DNA of 7,216 bases, taken from assembly GCA_030148365.1 (NCBI GenBank), contig JASBTO010000053.1, positions 1 to 7,216 of the forward strand. The letters are read 5' to 3'. This DNA is from Kangiellaceae bacterium (GTDB lineage: Bacteria; Pseudomonadota; Gammaproteobacteria; Enterobacterales; Kangiellaceae). Positions within the stretch are counted from its first letter, which is position 1. Every line of letters starts with the position of its first letter. The notes below the pieces were generated by a model. The model saw only the letters and a program-made list of their open reading frames with translations. It was not told where the DNA came from and searched no databases. Positions 1-6,437 of the stretch are shown here, piece after piece. The position numbers and the translations under genes are program-made.

Positions 1-517
1 CAAGAGCTTTGTCGTCGCGGATATTCCAGGCGTTATTGAAGGCGCCGCCGAGGGTGCGGGTCTCGGCATCCGTTTTCTGAGGCATCTGGCCCGTACCCGG
101 CTATTGTTGCATCTGGTGGATCTGCTGCCCTTTGACGGCTCGGATCCTGCCGAGAACGCGAAAGCCATTCTCGCCGAAGTGGCCAAATACGGTCAGGAAA
201 AAGACATCAACCTCGCCAACAAGCCCTGTTGGCTGGTGTTCAACAAGGTGGATCTGCTGGACCAGGAGCAGATAGACGCGCGCTCCCAGGAAGTTATCGA
301 CGCACTCGACTGGCAGGGGCCGGTATTTCATATTTCGGCAATCAGGAAGCAGGGCACCGAAGCCCTGTGCTACCGGATTATGGAGCATCTCGAGTCACTG
401 CCGGAGGATCAGGCGGAGGACACACCGGCCAAGCTGCATTGGCCCGACCGGAAGCGCCAGGGCGAGCCTGATCCCCATGAAGGGGACGACTTTGAAGAGG
501 ATCTGGATCTCGACTAG
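1..517 (+). CDS. obgE: Obg-family ribosome-assembly GTPase, C-terminal part (5' end outside window)
   Basis: This is the 3' part of the gene, 171 codons from base 2 to the TAG at 515-517. Obg/CgtA is a slow GTPase that binds the 50S subunit precursor and links ribosome maturation to nutritional state. What is seen is the second half of the G domain. The switch II/G3 region DIPGVIEGAAEGAGLG is encoded from base 20 and is close to the family signature. The G4 motif NKVD is at 242-253, and a G5-type ISA motif at 332-340. The protein ends in a strongly acidic tail (EGDDFEEDLDLD), as proteobacterial Obg proteins often do. The missing part should hold the glycine-rich Obg fold and the P-loop. E. 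coli ObgE is about 390 residues, so slightly more than half of the gene lies upstream. It converges on rpsT. Identification is firm. Confidence 0.96.
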   Translation, partial: KSFVVADIPGVIEGAAEGAGLGIRFLRHLARTRLLLHLVDLLPFDGSDPAENAKAILAEVAKYGQEKDINLANKPCWLVFNKVDLLDQEQIDARSQEVIDALDWQGPVFHISAIRKQGTEALCYRIMEHLESLPEDQAEDTPAKLHWPDRKRQGEPDPHEGDDFEEDLDLD

Positions 518-538
518 GCCGGACCGCCATTCAGGCAC

Positions 539-568
539 AAAAAAACCGGCGCTGGCGCCGGTTTTTTT
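539..568. terminator. Bidirectional Rho-independent terminator between obgE and rpsT
   Basis: A perfect GC-rich stem, 546-551 paired with 556-561 around the loop CTGG, is flanked by seven A residues (539-545) and seven T residues (562-568). Because the A and T tracts mirror each other, the structure has a stem plus U-tract on both strands. It lies 21 bases after the obgE stop and 21 bases beyond the rpsT stop, so it can end both convergent transcripts. Confidence 0.93.
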
Positions 569-589
569 ATGACCTGGGCAAATCCAGGT

Positions 590-850
590 TTAAAGTGCCT
601 TGATCTGGGCGTTCAGGCGGCTCTTGTGGCGAGCGGCCTTGTTGGGGTGGATCAGGCCTTTGCGGGCCAGACGATCCATGATCGGGGCAACTTCAGCCAT
701 TGCGCTGCTGGCAGAATCTTTATCGCCGGCTTCGATAGCTTTGACGACACGCTTGAGATAAGTACGCATCATGGATTTGCGGCTCGCGTTGTGACGACGA
801 CGAGACTCTGCCTGGCGCGCACGCTTTTTGGCAGATTTAATATTGGCCAA
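590..850 (-). CDS. rpsT: 30S ribosomal protein S20 (TTG start)
   Basis: S20 is a primary 16S rRNA-binding protein of the small subunit. The product is 86 residues, against 87 in E. coli. It begins (M)ANIKSAKKRARQAE, the typical lysine/arginine-rich N-terminus, and ends with NKAARHKSRLNAQIKAL, also typical of the family. It is rich in helix-forming basic residues throughout. The family's first residue falls on a TTG codon (bases 850-848 on the minus strand). A minus-strand AGGAG at 862-858 lies seven bases upstream of it. An ATG at 880 would add ten residues (MYRIFCRSRT) that no S20 I know of carries, and it has no ribosome site, so TTG is preferred. E. coli rpsT also starts at UUG, which has been linked to its autogenous translational control. 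The gene is single, converges on obgE, and diverges from murJ. Confidence 0.95.
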   Translation of the reverse strand: MANIKSAKKRARQAESRRRHNASRKSMMRTYLKRVVKAIEAGDKDSASSAMAEVAPIMDRLARKGLIHPNKAARHKSRLNAQIKAL

Positions 851-857
851 GGTCCTA

Positions 858-862
858 CTCCT
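858..862 (-). promoter_or_regulatory. Shine-Dalgarno site fixing the TTG start of rpsT
   Basis: The minus strand reads AGGAG here, seven bases before the TTG at 850-848. This spacing supports the 86-residue S20 and argues against the upstream ATG at 880. Confidence 0.8.
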
Positions 863-897
863 ACAGAAAATTCGGTACACGAAATTTAAGGTGCGGG

Positions 898-926
898 AAT
901 ATGCCGGTTTTGCCTGCGTTTGTCAA
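898..926 (-). promoter_or_regulatory. Sigma-70-type promoter of rpsT
   Basis: The minus strand has a perfect -35 box TTGACA (926-921), a 17-base spacer, and CATATT (903-898, four of six matches to TATAAT). The next eight minus-strand bases, CCCGCACC, form a GC-rich discriminator, as expected of stringently controlled promoters for translation genes. The start point should lie near 890-892, giving a leader of about 40 bases before the TTG. A -10 reading of TATTCC at 901-896 (19-base spacer) is possible but weaker. The ppGpp link is inference. Confidence 0.72.
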
Positions 927-1026
927 GAAGTATGACCCGCAGCGGGCAGGAACCGGGCCAAGTCGGGCAATTCCCGTCGGGTGCTGGCGGCGATGGGGGC
1001 CATCAAGTAGACTTGCGCCAGGTTTT

Positions 1027-1032
1027 TATTAT
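1027..1032 (+). promoter_or_regulatory. Possible -10 element for murJ
   Basis: TATTAT matches the sigma-70 -10 consensus at five of six positions and lies 28 bases before the murJ start. No good -35 box stands 16-18 bases upstream. TTGCGC at 1013-1018 is too close to pair with it. The rest of the 851-1060 gap holds the rpsT leader and promoter, and nothing else I can support. Confidence 0.3.
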
Positions 1033-1060
1033 CAATAACAAGGGTTAGCACGCCACCTTC

Positions 1061-2596
1061 ATGGCCAGTCTGCTCAGGTCAAGTTCACTCGTCAGCTTCT
1101 GGACGCTGATGTCCCGGATCATGGGTCTGATCCGGGATATTGTACTCGCCAATCTGCTGGGCGCCAGTTACGCCGCGGATATCTTCCTGCTGGCCCAGAA
1201 GATTCCGAATTTTTTGCGACGCCTGTTCGCCGAGGGCGCTTTTGCAACCGCGTTCGTGCCGGTCTTCTCGGAATACCAGGAGTCCCGCAGCCCGGCGGAA
1301 ACCCGGGCCTTGCTGTCTCATGTCAGCGGCACGCTCGGCGGTATTCTGCTGCTGGTGACCCTGGTAGGCGTCCTCGGTGCGCCCTTGCTGGTCATGATTT
1401 TCGGTCCCGGCTTTATCGGCCAGCCGGAAAAATTTGACCTCGCATCTACCCTGCTGCGGATTACCTTTCCCTACATTCTGTTCATTTCCCTGACCGCCTA
1501 TTGCGGCTCCGTATTCAATACCATCGGCCGGTTTGCCTTGCCGGCCTTTACGCCGGTGATATTGAACCTGTGTCTGATCGCCGCCGCCGTGGCCGTCGCG
1601 CCCTGGCTTTCAGAGCCGGCCGTGGCGCTGGCCTGGGCAATCTTCGCAGCCGGCGTCCTGCAATTGTTGATCCAGTTGCCGTTGATGTGGCGGCAGGGCT
1701 TTCTGGTCAAGCCGAGCTGGGGCTGGCGGGACAAGGGCGTCCAGAAAATCATCAAGTTGATTATCCCGGTCCTGTTTGGCGTTTCGGTCAGCCAGATCAA
1801 TCTGATGCTGGATACCCAACTGGCGTCCTTTCTGCAAACCGGCAGTATCGCCTGGCTTTACTACTCGGATCGGCTGCTGGAGTTTCCGCTGGGGGTGTTC
1901 GGGATAGCCATTGCGACAGTAATCCTGCCGGCCCTGTCCCGTCAGCACGTCAGCCAGTCCCGGGACGACTTCAACCGCACCCTGAACTGGGCCCTGCACA
2001 ATGTCTTGCTGATTGGCGTGCCGGCCGCTTGCGGCCTGGCGGTGTTGGCGGAACCTTTGATGATTACCCTGTTCCAACACGGCATCTTTACCGAAGCCGA
2101 CTCCCTGATGGCCGCCAGCAGTTTGCGTGCCTATGCGCTGGGGCTGCCGGCGTTCATGCTGATCAAGGTGCTGGTGACCGGTTTCTATTCCCGTCAGGAT
2201 ACGAAAACGCCGGTCAGGATTGGCATCAAGGCCATGGTCACCAATATGGTCCTGAACCTGGCCCTGTTTTATCCCCTGGCCCATGTCGGCCTGGCGCTGG
2301 CGACCAGTCTGGCGGCCTTCGTCAACGCCGGCCTGCTGTTTATTCACCTGCGTCGCAGTGGCGCATTTACGTTGTCCAGCCAGTGGCGGCGATGGTTGCT
2401 GTTGCTTTCGGTCGCCAATAGCCTGCTGGTCGCGGCGGTGTGGTTCCTGAATCCGGACTTCCCGGACTGGCAATTGATGAACTTGTGGCGTCAGGTCGCC
2501 TGGCTGTTGGCGCTGGTCGCGGGCGGTGGGCTGGTTTATGGCCTGACGCTGGTGCTGCTCGGGCTGCGGCTGAAGGACGTAAGACAACCGGGCTGA
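1061..2596 (+). CDS. murJ: Lipid II flippase MurJ (MviN), MOP superfamily
   Basis: MurJ moves lipid-linked peptidoglycan precursors across the inner membrane. The product is 511 residues, the same length as E. coli MurJ, and is hydrophobic throughout, fitting the family's 14 membrane helices. Family landmarks include SRIMGLIRD near residues 18-26, KIPNFLRRLFAEGAF at 47-61, TFPYI at 135-139 and a GVSVSQI loop near 240. Also present are YYSDRLLEFP at 267-276 and GFYSRQDTKTPV further on. Charged residues of the central cavity needed in E. coli are kept with an offset of one: R19, R25, D40, R53, D270, R271 and E274. The ATG at 1061 is the only plausible start, because an in-frame TAG lies at 1046-1048 and the N-terminus aligns with the family. 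However, no Shine-Dalgarno site is well placed: AAGGG at 1040-1044 is 16 bases away. The gene stands between rpsT (divergent) and ribF (same strand). Confidence 0.96.
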   Translation: MASLLRSSSLVSFWTLMSRIMGLIRDIVLANLLGASYAADIFLLAQKIPNFLRRLFAEGAFATAFVPVFSEYQESRSPAETRALLSHVSGTLGGILLLVTLVGVLGAPLLVMIFGPGFIGQPEKFDLASTLLRITFPYILFISLTAYCGSVFNTIGRFALPAFTPVILNLCLIAAAVAVAPWLSEPAVALAWAIFAAGVLQLLIQLPLMWRQGFLVKPSWGWRDKGVQKIIKLIIPVLFGVSVSQINLMLDTQLASFLQTGSIAWLYYSDRLLEFPLGVFGIAIATVILPALSRQHVSQSRDDFNRTLNWALHNVLLIGVPAACGLAVLAEPLMITLFQHGIFTEADSLMAASSLRAYALGLPAFMLIKVLVTGFYSRQDTKTPVRIGIKAMVTNMVLNLALFYPLAHVGLALATSLAAFVNAGLLFIHLRRSGAFTLSSQWRRWLLLLSVANSLLVAAVWFLNPDFPDWQLMNLWRQVAWLLALVAGGGLVYGLTLVLLGLRLKDVRQPG

Positions 2597-2604
2597 GGCG
2601 TATT

Positions 2605-2639
2605 AAAGGCGGGCAAGCTGGGCTATAATGGCCGCCTTT
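2605..2639. repeat. Inverted repeat around the ribF promoter, possible weak murJ terminator
   Basis: AAAGGCGG (2605-2612) and CCGCCTTT (2632-2639) are exact reverse complements separated by 19 bases, and T continues to 2640. A small inner pairing AGC/GCT (2616-2618 with 2622-2624) is possible. Nine bases after the murJ stop, it could act as a weak terminator, but the loop is long and the T tract short. The TATAAT at 2624-2629 lies inside the repeat, so an operator role is equally open. Confidence 0.5.
2624..2629 (+). promoter_or_regulatory. -10 element of the ribF-ileS-lspA-fkpB promoter
   Basis: This is a perfect TATAAT in the short gap between murJ and ribF, 51 bases before the ribF ATG. 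Spacing predicts a start point near 2636. No good -35 box is seen: the hexamer 17 bases upstream, TATTAA at 2601-2606, matches poorly. There is also no TG extension. The promoter may need an activator, or the match may be fortuitous, but its position at the head of a tight operon supports it. Confidence 0.55.
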
Positions 2640-2680
2640 TGCGTCCGCCACTGACTTTCGGGCGGTTGGTTCCAGGTTTT

Positions 2681-3640
2681 ATGCAATTGATCCGTGGCCC
2701 GGCCGGCCTCACAAAGCAAGCGCCCTGTGCCGCGACCGTCGGTAATTTTGATGGCGTGCACCTCGGGCATCAGGCCATTATCAAGAGCCTGGTCGCCAGC
2801 GCCCGCAGCCGGGATCTGCCGGCGGTGGTCGTGGTATTCGAGCCCCATCCCCGTGAATACTTTCAGGGCGATGCGGCACCGGCGCGGATCTACACCTTGC
2901 GTGACAAGCTGGCGGCGCTGGAATCGCTCGGCGTGGACGAAGTTGTCTGTCTGCGCTTTGATGCTGATTTTGCCGCCCAGAGCCCTGAAACTTTTGTGCG
3001 TGAATTGCTGGTCCGGAAACTGGATGTCCGCTACCTGGTCGTCGGTGATGATTTCCGCTTCGGCAACCAGCGGCGAGGTGATTTTGCCTTGTTGAAGGCT
3101 CTTGGCAAGGACCATTTTGAAACCCGCTCCACCGCCAGTATTTGTGCCCGGGGCGAGCGGGTCAGCAGCACGCACATCCGCGAACTCCTGGCCGCCGCCG
3201 ACTTTGAAAGCGCGGCGAGATTGCTCGGGCGACCCTTTGAGCTGTCCGGCAGGGTTGTGCACGGTGACAAACGGGGCCGGGAGCTCGGGTTTCCCACCCT
3301 GAACATTCCGCTGCGCCGTCAGGTCTCACCCTTGCATGGCGTCTACCGTGTGCGGGTATGCCTGGAGGGTGAAAGTCTGCCGGGGATCGCCAATATCGGC
3401 CGGCGACCGACCCTGTTCGGCGCAGACTGGCGTCTGGAGGTTCATGTGCTTGGCATGGATCGCGATTGTTACGGCAGCCGGGTCAGCGTCCGGCCTCTGG
3501 AAAAGATACGGGACGAAAAAAAATTCACTTCGGCGGAAGCCCTCAGGGCGCAAATAGCCGAAGATACCCGACTGGCAATGACATTATTTGAAAACGACAC
3601 TGAATCCGCGGGAGCGAGTGCGATCAATGAGCGACTATAA
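2681..3640 (+). CDS. ribF: Bifunctional riboflavin kinase / FMN adenylyltransferase (FAD synthetase)
   Basis: RibF phosphorylates riboflavin to FMN with ATP, then adenylates FMN to FAD in the cytoplasm. The product is 319 residues, near the 313 of E. coli. The N-terminal adenylyltransferase domain shows GNFDGVHLGH at 21-30 (nucleotidyltransferase HxGH-type motif), FEPHPREYF at 53-61, GDDFRFG at 122-128 and SSTHIRE at 162-168. The C-terminal kinase domain shows GRPFELSGRVVHGDKRGRELGFPTLN ending at residue 208, followed by HGVYRV and NIGRRPT. The usual PTAN motif is PTLN here, a conservative variant. The ATG at 2681 aligns with the family start (MQLIRG; E. coli MKLIRG). The in-frame ATG at 2639 would add 14 residues and lies at the predicted transcription start. 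The ribosome site is weak (AGG at 2674-2676, four bases away). Its last 14 bases overlap ileS. First gene of the operon. Confidence 0.96.
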   Translation: MQLIRGPAGLTKQAPCAATVGNFDGVHLGHQAIIKSLVASARSRDLPAVVVVFEPHPREYFQGDAAPARIYTLRDKLAALESLGVDEVVCLRFDADFAAQSPETFVRELLVRKLDVRYLVVGDDFRFGNQRRGDFALLKALGKDHFETRSTASICARGERVSSTHIRELLAAADFESAARLLGRPFELSGRVVHGDKRGRELGFPTLNIPLRRQVSPLHGVYRVRVCLEGESLPGIANIGRRPTLFGADWRLEVHVLGMDRDCYGSRVSVRPLEKIRDEKKFTSAEALRAQIAEDTRLAMTLFENDTESAGASAINERL

Positions 3641-6437
3641 AAATACCCTCAATCTTCCGAAAACCGACTTCCCGATGCGCGCCAATCTTGCCCAGCGGGA
3701 ACCGGTGATGTTGCAGAAGTGGCGGGAAAACAACCTATACCAGCAGATCCGGAAAGCCCGCGAGGGCCGCGAGAAGTTCATCCTCCACGATGGCCCTCCC
3801 TACGCCAATGGCGACATTCATATCGGCCATGCCGTCAACAAGATCCTCAAGGACATGGTCGTCAAAAGTCGCACCCTGAGTGGCTTCGACGCACCCTACG
3901 TGCCCGGTTGGGACTGCCATGGCCTGCCCATCGAGCACAATGTCGAGAAAAAGGTCGGCAAGGCCGGGGCCAAAATTTCCTATGCCGACTTCCGACAAAA
4001 GTGTCGGGATTACGCCGCCAAACAGGTGGCAGGGCAGAAGCATGACTTCATGCGCCTCGGCGTACTGGGTGACTGGGACCAACCCTACCAGACCATGGAC
4101 TTCCGGTATGAAGCCAACATCGTGCGCGCGTTGGCCCGGATTGTCGAAAACGGCCACCTGCACAAGGGCGTAAAGCCGGTCTACTGGTCCGTCGTGGGAG
4201 GCTCGGCGCTCGCGGAAGCGGAAGTTGAATACCAGGACAAGACCTCCTTCTCGATTGATGTCCGTTATCCGGCCGCCGATCCGGAAGCGTTACTGAACCT
4301 GTTTGACGCGAAAGCATCCACCGATCCGGTATCCGTCGTCATCTGGACCACCACCCCCTGGACGCTGCCGTCCAGCCAGGCGGTCTCCGTCCATCCCGAG
4401 CTCGACTATGAGCTGCTTGCCGTGGAAGGCGGGCAGGGCAGGGAGTTGCTGGTGCTGGCTGCGGAACTGGCCGACAGCGTTCTGGAACGCAGCGGTCTGA
4501 CCCTGGACAGCCGGCTGGGCCGGGTCAAGGGCGCCGAACTGGCGGGACTGCAACTACAACACCCGTTTTACGAGCGCCAGGTGCCGGTGCTCCTCGGCGA
4601 TCATGTCACCACCGAAGCCGGTACCGGCCTCGTGCATACGGCGCCGGATCATGGCGTCGACGATTTCAATGTCGGCCAGGCCAATGGCCTCGGCATCCTC
4701 AATCTCGTGCGGGCCGATGGCGTTTTCAATGACGCCACACCTGTGTTCGCCGGCCAGCATGTCTACAAGGTCGACCAACCGATTGTGGACCTGCTCACGG
4801 ACCAAGGGCGATTGCTGCATCTGGACAAGATCCGACACAGCTATCCCCATTGCTGGCGCACCAAGACCCCGCTGATTTTCCGGGCCACGCCGCAATGGTT
4901 TATCGACATGGACAAAAATGGCCTGCGCGAGTCCGCACTGCAGCAGATTGGCAAGACCGAGTGGCTGCCGGACTGGGGCGAAGCCCGCATCGAAGGCATG
5001 GTCAGCGGTCGGCCGGACTGGTGTATCTCCCGGCAGCGGACCTGGGGCGTGCCTTTGTGTCTGTTTGTGCACAAGGAGACCGAGGAATTGCATCCACGCG
5101 CCGTCGAACTGATGGAGCGGGCGGCGGAAATTCTGGAAAAGGAAGGCATCCAGGGCTGGTTTGACATGGATGCCGAAACCCTGCTCGGTGAGGAAGCCGC
5201 AGACTACAAGAAAATTGATGACACCCTGGATGTCTGGTTCGACTCCGGCGTGACCCATGCTTGCGTACTCGGCGATCGTGAAGAGCTGCGGGAGCCGGCG
5301 GATTTGTATCTGGAAGGCTCGGATCAGCATCGTGGCTGGTTCCAGTCCTCCTTGCTGACGGCGGTGGCCAGCTACGGACACGCGCCTTACAAGACGGTCC
5401 TGACCCACGGTTTCACCGTCGACGCCAAGGGCGAGAAGATGTCCAAGTCAAAGGGCAATGTCGTCGCGCCCCTGCAGGTCATCAACCGTCTTGGTGCCGA
5501 TATCCTGCGTCTGTGGGTAGCCTCAACGGACTACCGGGGCGAGATTGCCGTCAGCGACGAGATTCTGAACCGCACCGCCGACACCTATCGACGGCTGCGC
5601 AATACGGCGCGTTTTCTGCTGTCCAACCTGCATGGTTTCGATCCGGAGCAGGACATGGTCGCCGCCGGGGACATGCTGCCGCTGGACCGCTGGGCGGTGG
5701 ATCGGGCCTTGCAAATCCAGACCGATCTCGACACTGCCTATGAGCATTACAACTTCCTCCAGGTGTCCCAGAAACTGCATCAGTTCTGCGCCCTGGACAT
5801 GGGCGGTTTCTATCTCGACATCATCAAGGATCGACAGTACACCGCTCGCGCCGGCAGTCTCGCGCAGCGTTCCTGCCAGACCGCCATGTACCATATTATC
5901 GAAGCGCTGACCCGCTGGTTCGCGCCGGTACTGAGCTTTACCGCTGACGAACTCTGGGAATGCCTGCCGGGGGATCGCAGCGCCAGCGTGTTTGTTGCCG
6001 AATGGTATACCGGCCTGTTTCCGATGGACGACCAGGCCACTATCAGTCGCGAAGACTGGATTGGCGTGCGCAAGGTCAAGGAGGCGGTCAACAAGGCACT
6101 CGAGGAAGCCCGCAACCGCGGCGATGTCGGTGGCTCCCTGGAAGCGGAAGTCATCGTCCATGCCGAAGCCAGGTGGCATCGCATCCTCGAAAAGCTGGGC
6201 GACGAACTGCGGTTTGTTCTCATCACCTCGAAAGCCCGGCTGGAAACCCTGGACGGCAAGGGCGAAGACACCGAACTCGAAGGCTTGCGCCTGACCATCA
6301 GTCGCTCGCAATTCGAAAAATGCGAACGCTGCTGGCATCGCCGTGAGGATATCGGCCTGAATCCCGAACATCCCGCCCTGTGCGCGCGTTGCGTGGAAAA
6401 TGTCAGCGGCGAAGGCGAGGTGCGTGATGTCGCCTGA
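3627..6437 (+). CDS. ileS: Isoleucyl-tRNA synthetase
   Basis: This class Ia synthetase charges tRNA-Ile with isoleucine in the cytoplasm and edits misactivated valine. The product is 936 residues (E. coli 938) and is the common bacterial type with a C-terminal zinc finger. Motifs: HIGH-type PPYANGDIHIGH ending at residue 68, CP1 editing domain with WTTTPWT (T241-T243) and GTGLVHTAPDHGVDDF (332-347), and WFDSGVTH. They continue with EGSDQHRGWFQSS, KMSKS at 604-608, and a zinc site formed by C899, C902, C919 and C922. The start at 3627 gives MSDYKNTLNLP, matching E. coli MSDYKSTLNLP. An in-frame ATG at 3588 would add 13 residues inside ribF. GGAG at 3611-3614 and GAG at 3616-3618 are the possible ribosome sites. 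One oddity: where most relatives have WCxDCGSALAEAEV, this protein reads WSVVGGSALAEAEV (residues 187-199). It overlaps ribF by 14 bases and lspA by 11. Confidence 0.98.
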   Translation: MSDYKNTLNLPKTDFPMRANLAQREPVMLQKWRENNLYQQIRKAREGREKFILHDGPPYANGDIHIGHAVNKILKDMVVKSRTLSGFDAPYVPGWDCHGLPIEHNVEKKVGKAGAKISYADFRQKCRDYAAKQVAGQKHDFMRLGVLGDWDQPYQTMDFRYEANIVRALARIVENGHLHKGVKPVYWSVVGGSALAEAEVEYQDKTSFSIDVRYPAADPEALLNLFDAKASTDPVSVVIWTTTPWTLPSSQAVSVHPELDYELLAVEGGQGRELLVLAAELADSVLERSGLTLDSRLGRVKGAELAGLQLQHPFYERQVPVLLGDHVTTEAGTGLVHTAPDHGVDDFNVGQANGLGILNLVRADGVFNDATPVFAGQHVYKVDQPIVDLLTDQGRLLHLDKIRHSYPHCWRTKTPLIFRATPQWFIDMDKNGLRESALQQIGKTEWLPDWGEARIEGMVSGRPDWCISRQRTWGVPLCLFVHKETEELHPRAVELMERAAEILEKEGIQGWFDMDAETLLGEEAADYKKIDDTLDVWFDSGVTHACVLGDREELREPADLYLEGSDQHRGWFQSSLLTAVASYGHAPYKTVLTHGFTVDAKGEKMSKSKGNVVAPLQVINRLGADILRLWVASTDYRGEIAVSDEILNRTADTYRRLRNTARFLLSNLHGFDPEQDMVAAGDMLPLDRWAVDRALQIQTDLDTAYEHYNFLQVSQKLHQFCALDMGGFYLDIIKDRQYTARAGSLAQRSCQTAMYHIIEALTRWFAPVLSFTADELWECLPGDRSASVFVAEWYTGLFPMDDQATISREDWIGVRKVKEAVNKALEEARNRGDVGGSLEAEVIVHAEARWHRILEKLGDELRFVLITSKARLETLDGKGEDTELEGLRLTISRSQFEKCERCWHRREDIGLNPEHPALCARCVENVSGEGEVRDVA

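Noticed and set aside
936..946. Small palindrome CCCGC-A-GCGGG upstream of the rpsT -35 box
   Set aside because: Only five bases per arm in GC-rich DNA, with no T tract and no partner copies. It could be chance, so I do not call an operator.
964..976. Short inverted repeat CGGG-caatt-CCCG in the rpsT-murJ gap
   Set aside because: Four-base arms are too short to distinguish from chance at this base composition.
1501..2421. A 306-codon alternative frame on the plus strand inside murJ
   Set aside because: Composition (G, R, A, P rich) is typical of an out-of-frame reading of GC-rich DNA, and MurJ motifs run through the other frame without a break.
1610..2587. A 325-codon open frame on the minus strand opposite murJ
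   Set aside because: Its translation is low-complexity, rich in Q, R, P and G, with no recognisable domain. It is the antisense shadow of a GC-rich membrane-protein gene whose own frame is clearly conserved.
2639..2680. Earlier in-frame ATG for ribF at 2639
   Set aside because: It adds 14 residues not found in the family, and lies essentially at the predicted transcription start, with no room for a ribosome site.
3588..3626. Earlier in-frame ATG for ileS at 3588
   Set aside because: The added 13 residues have no family counterpart, while MSDYKNTLNLP at 3627 matches the known N-terminus closely.
4554..5408. A 284-codon open frame on the minus strand opposite the middle of ileS
   Set aside because: No domain or initiation signal. 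It is the shadow of the IleS editing and catalytic regions.
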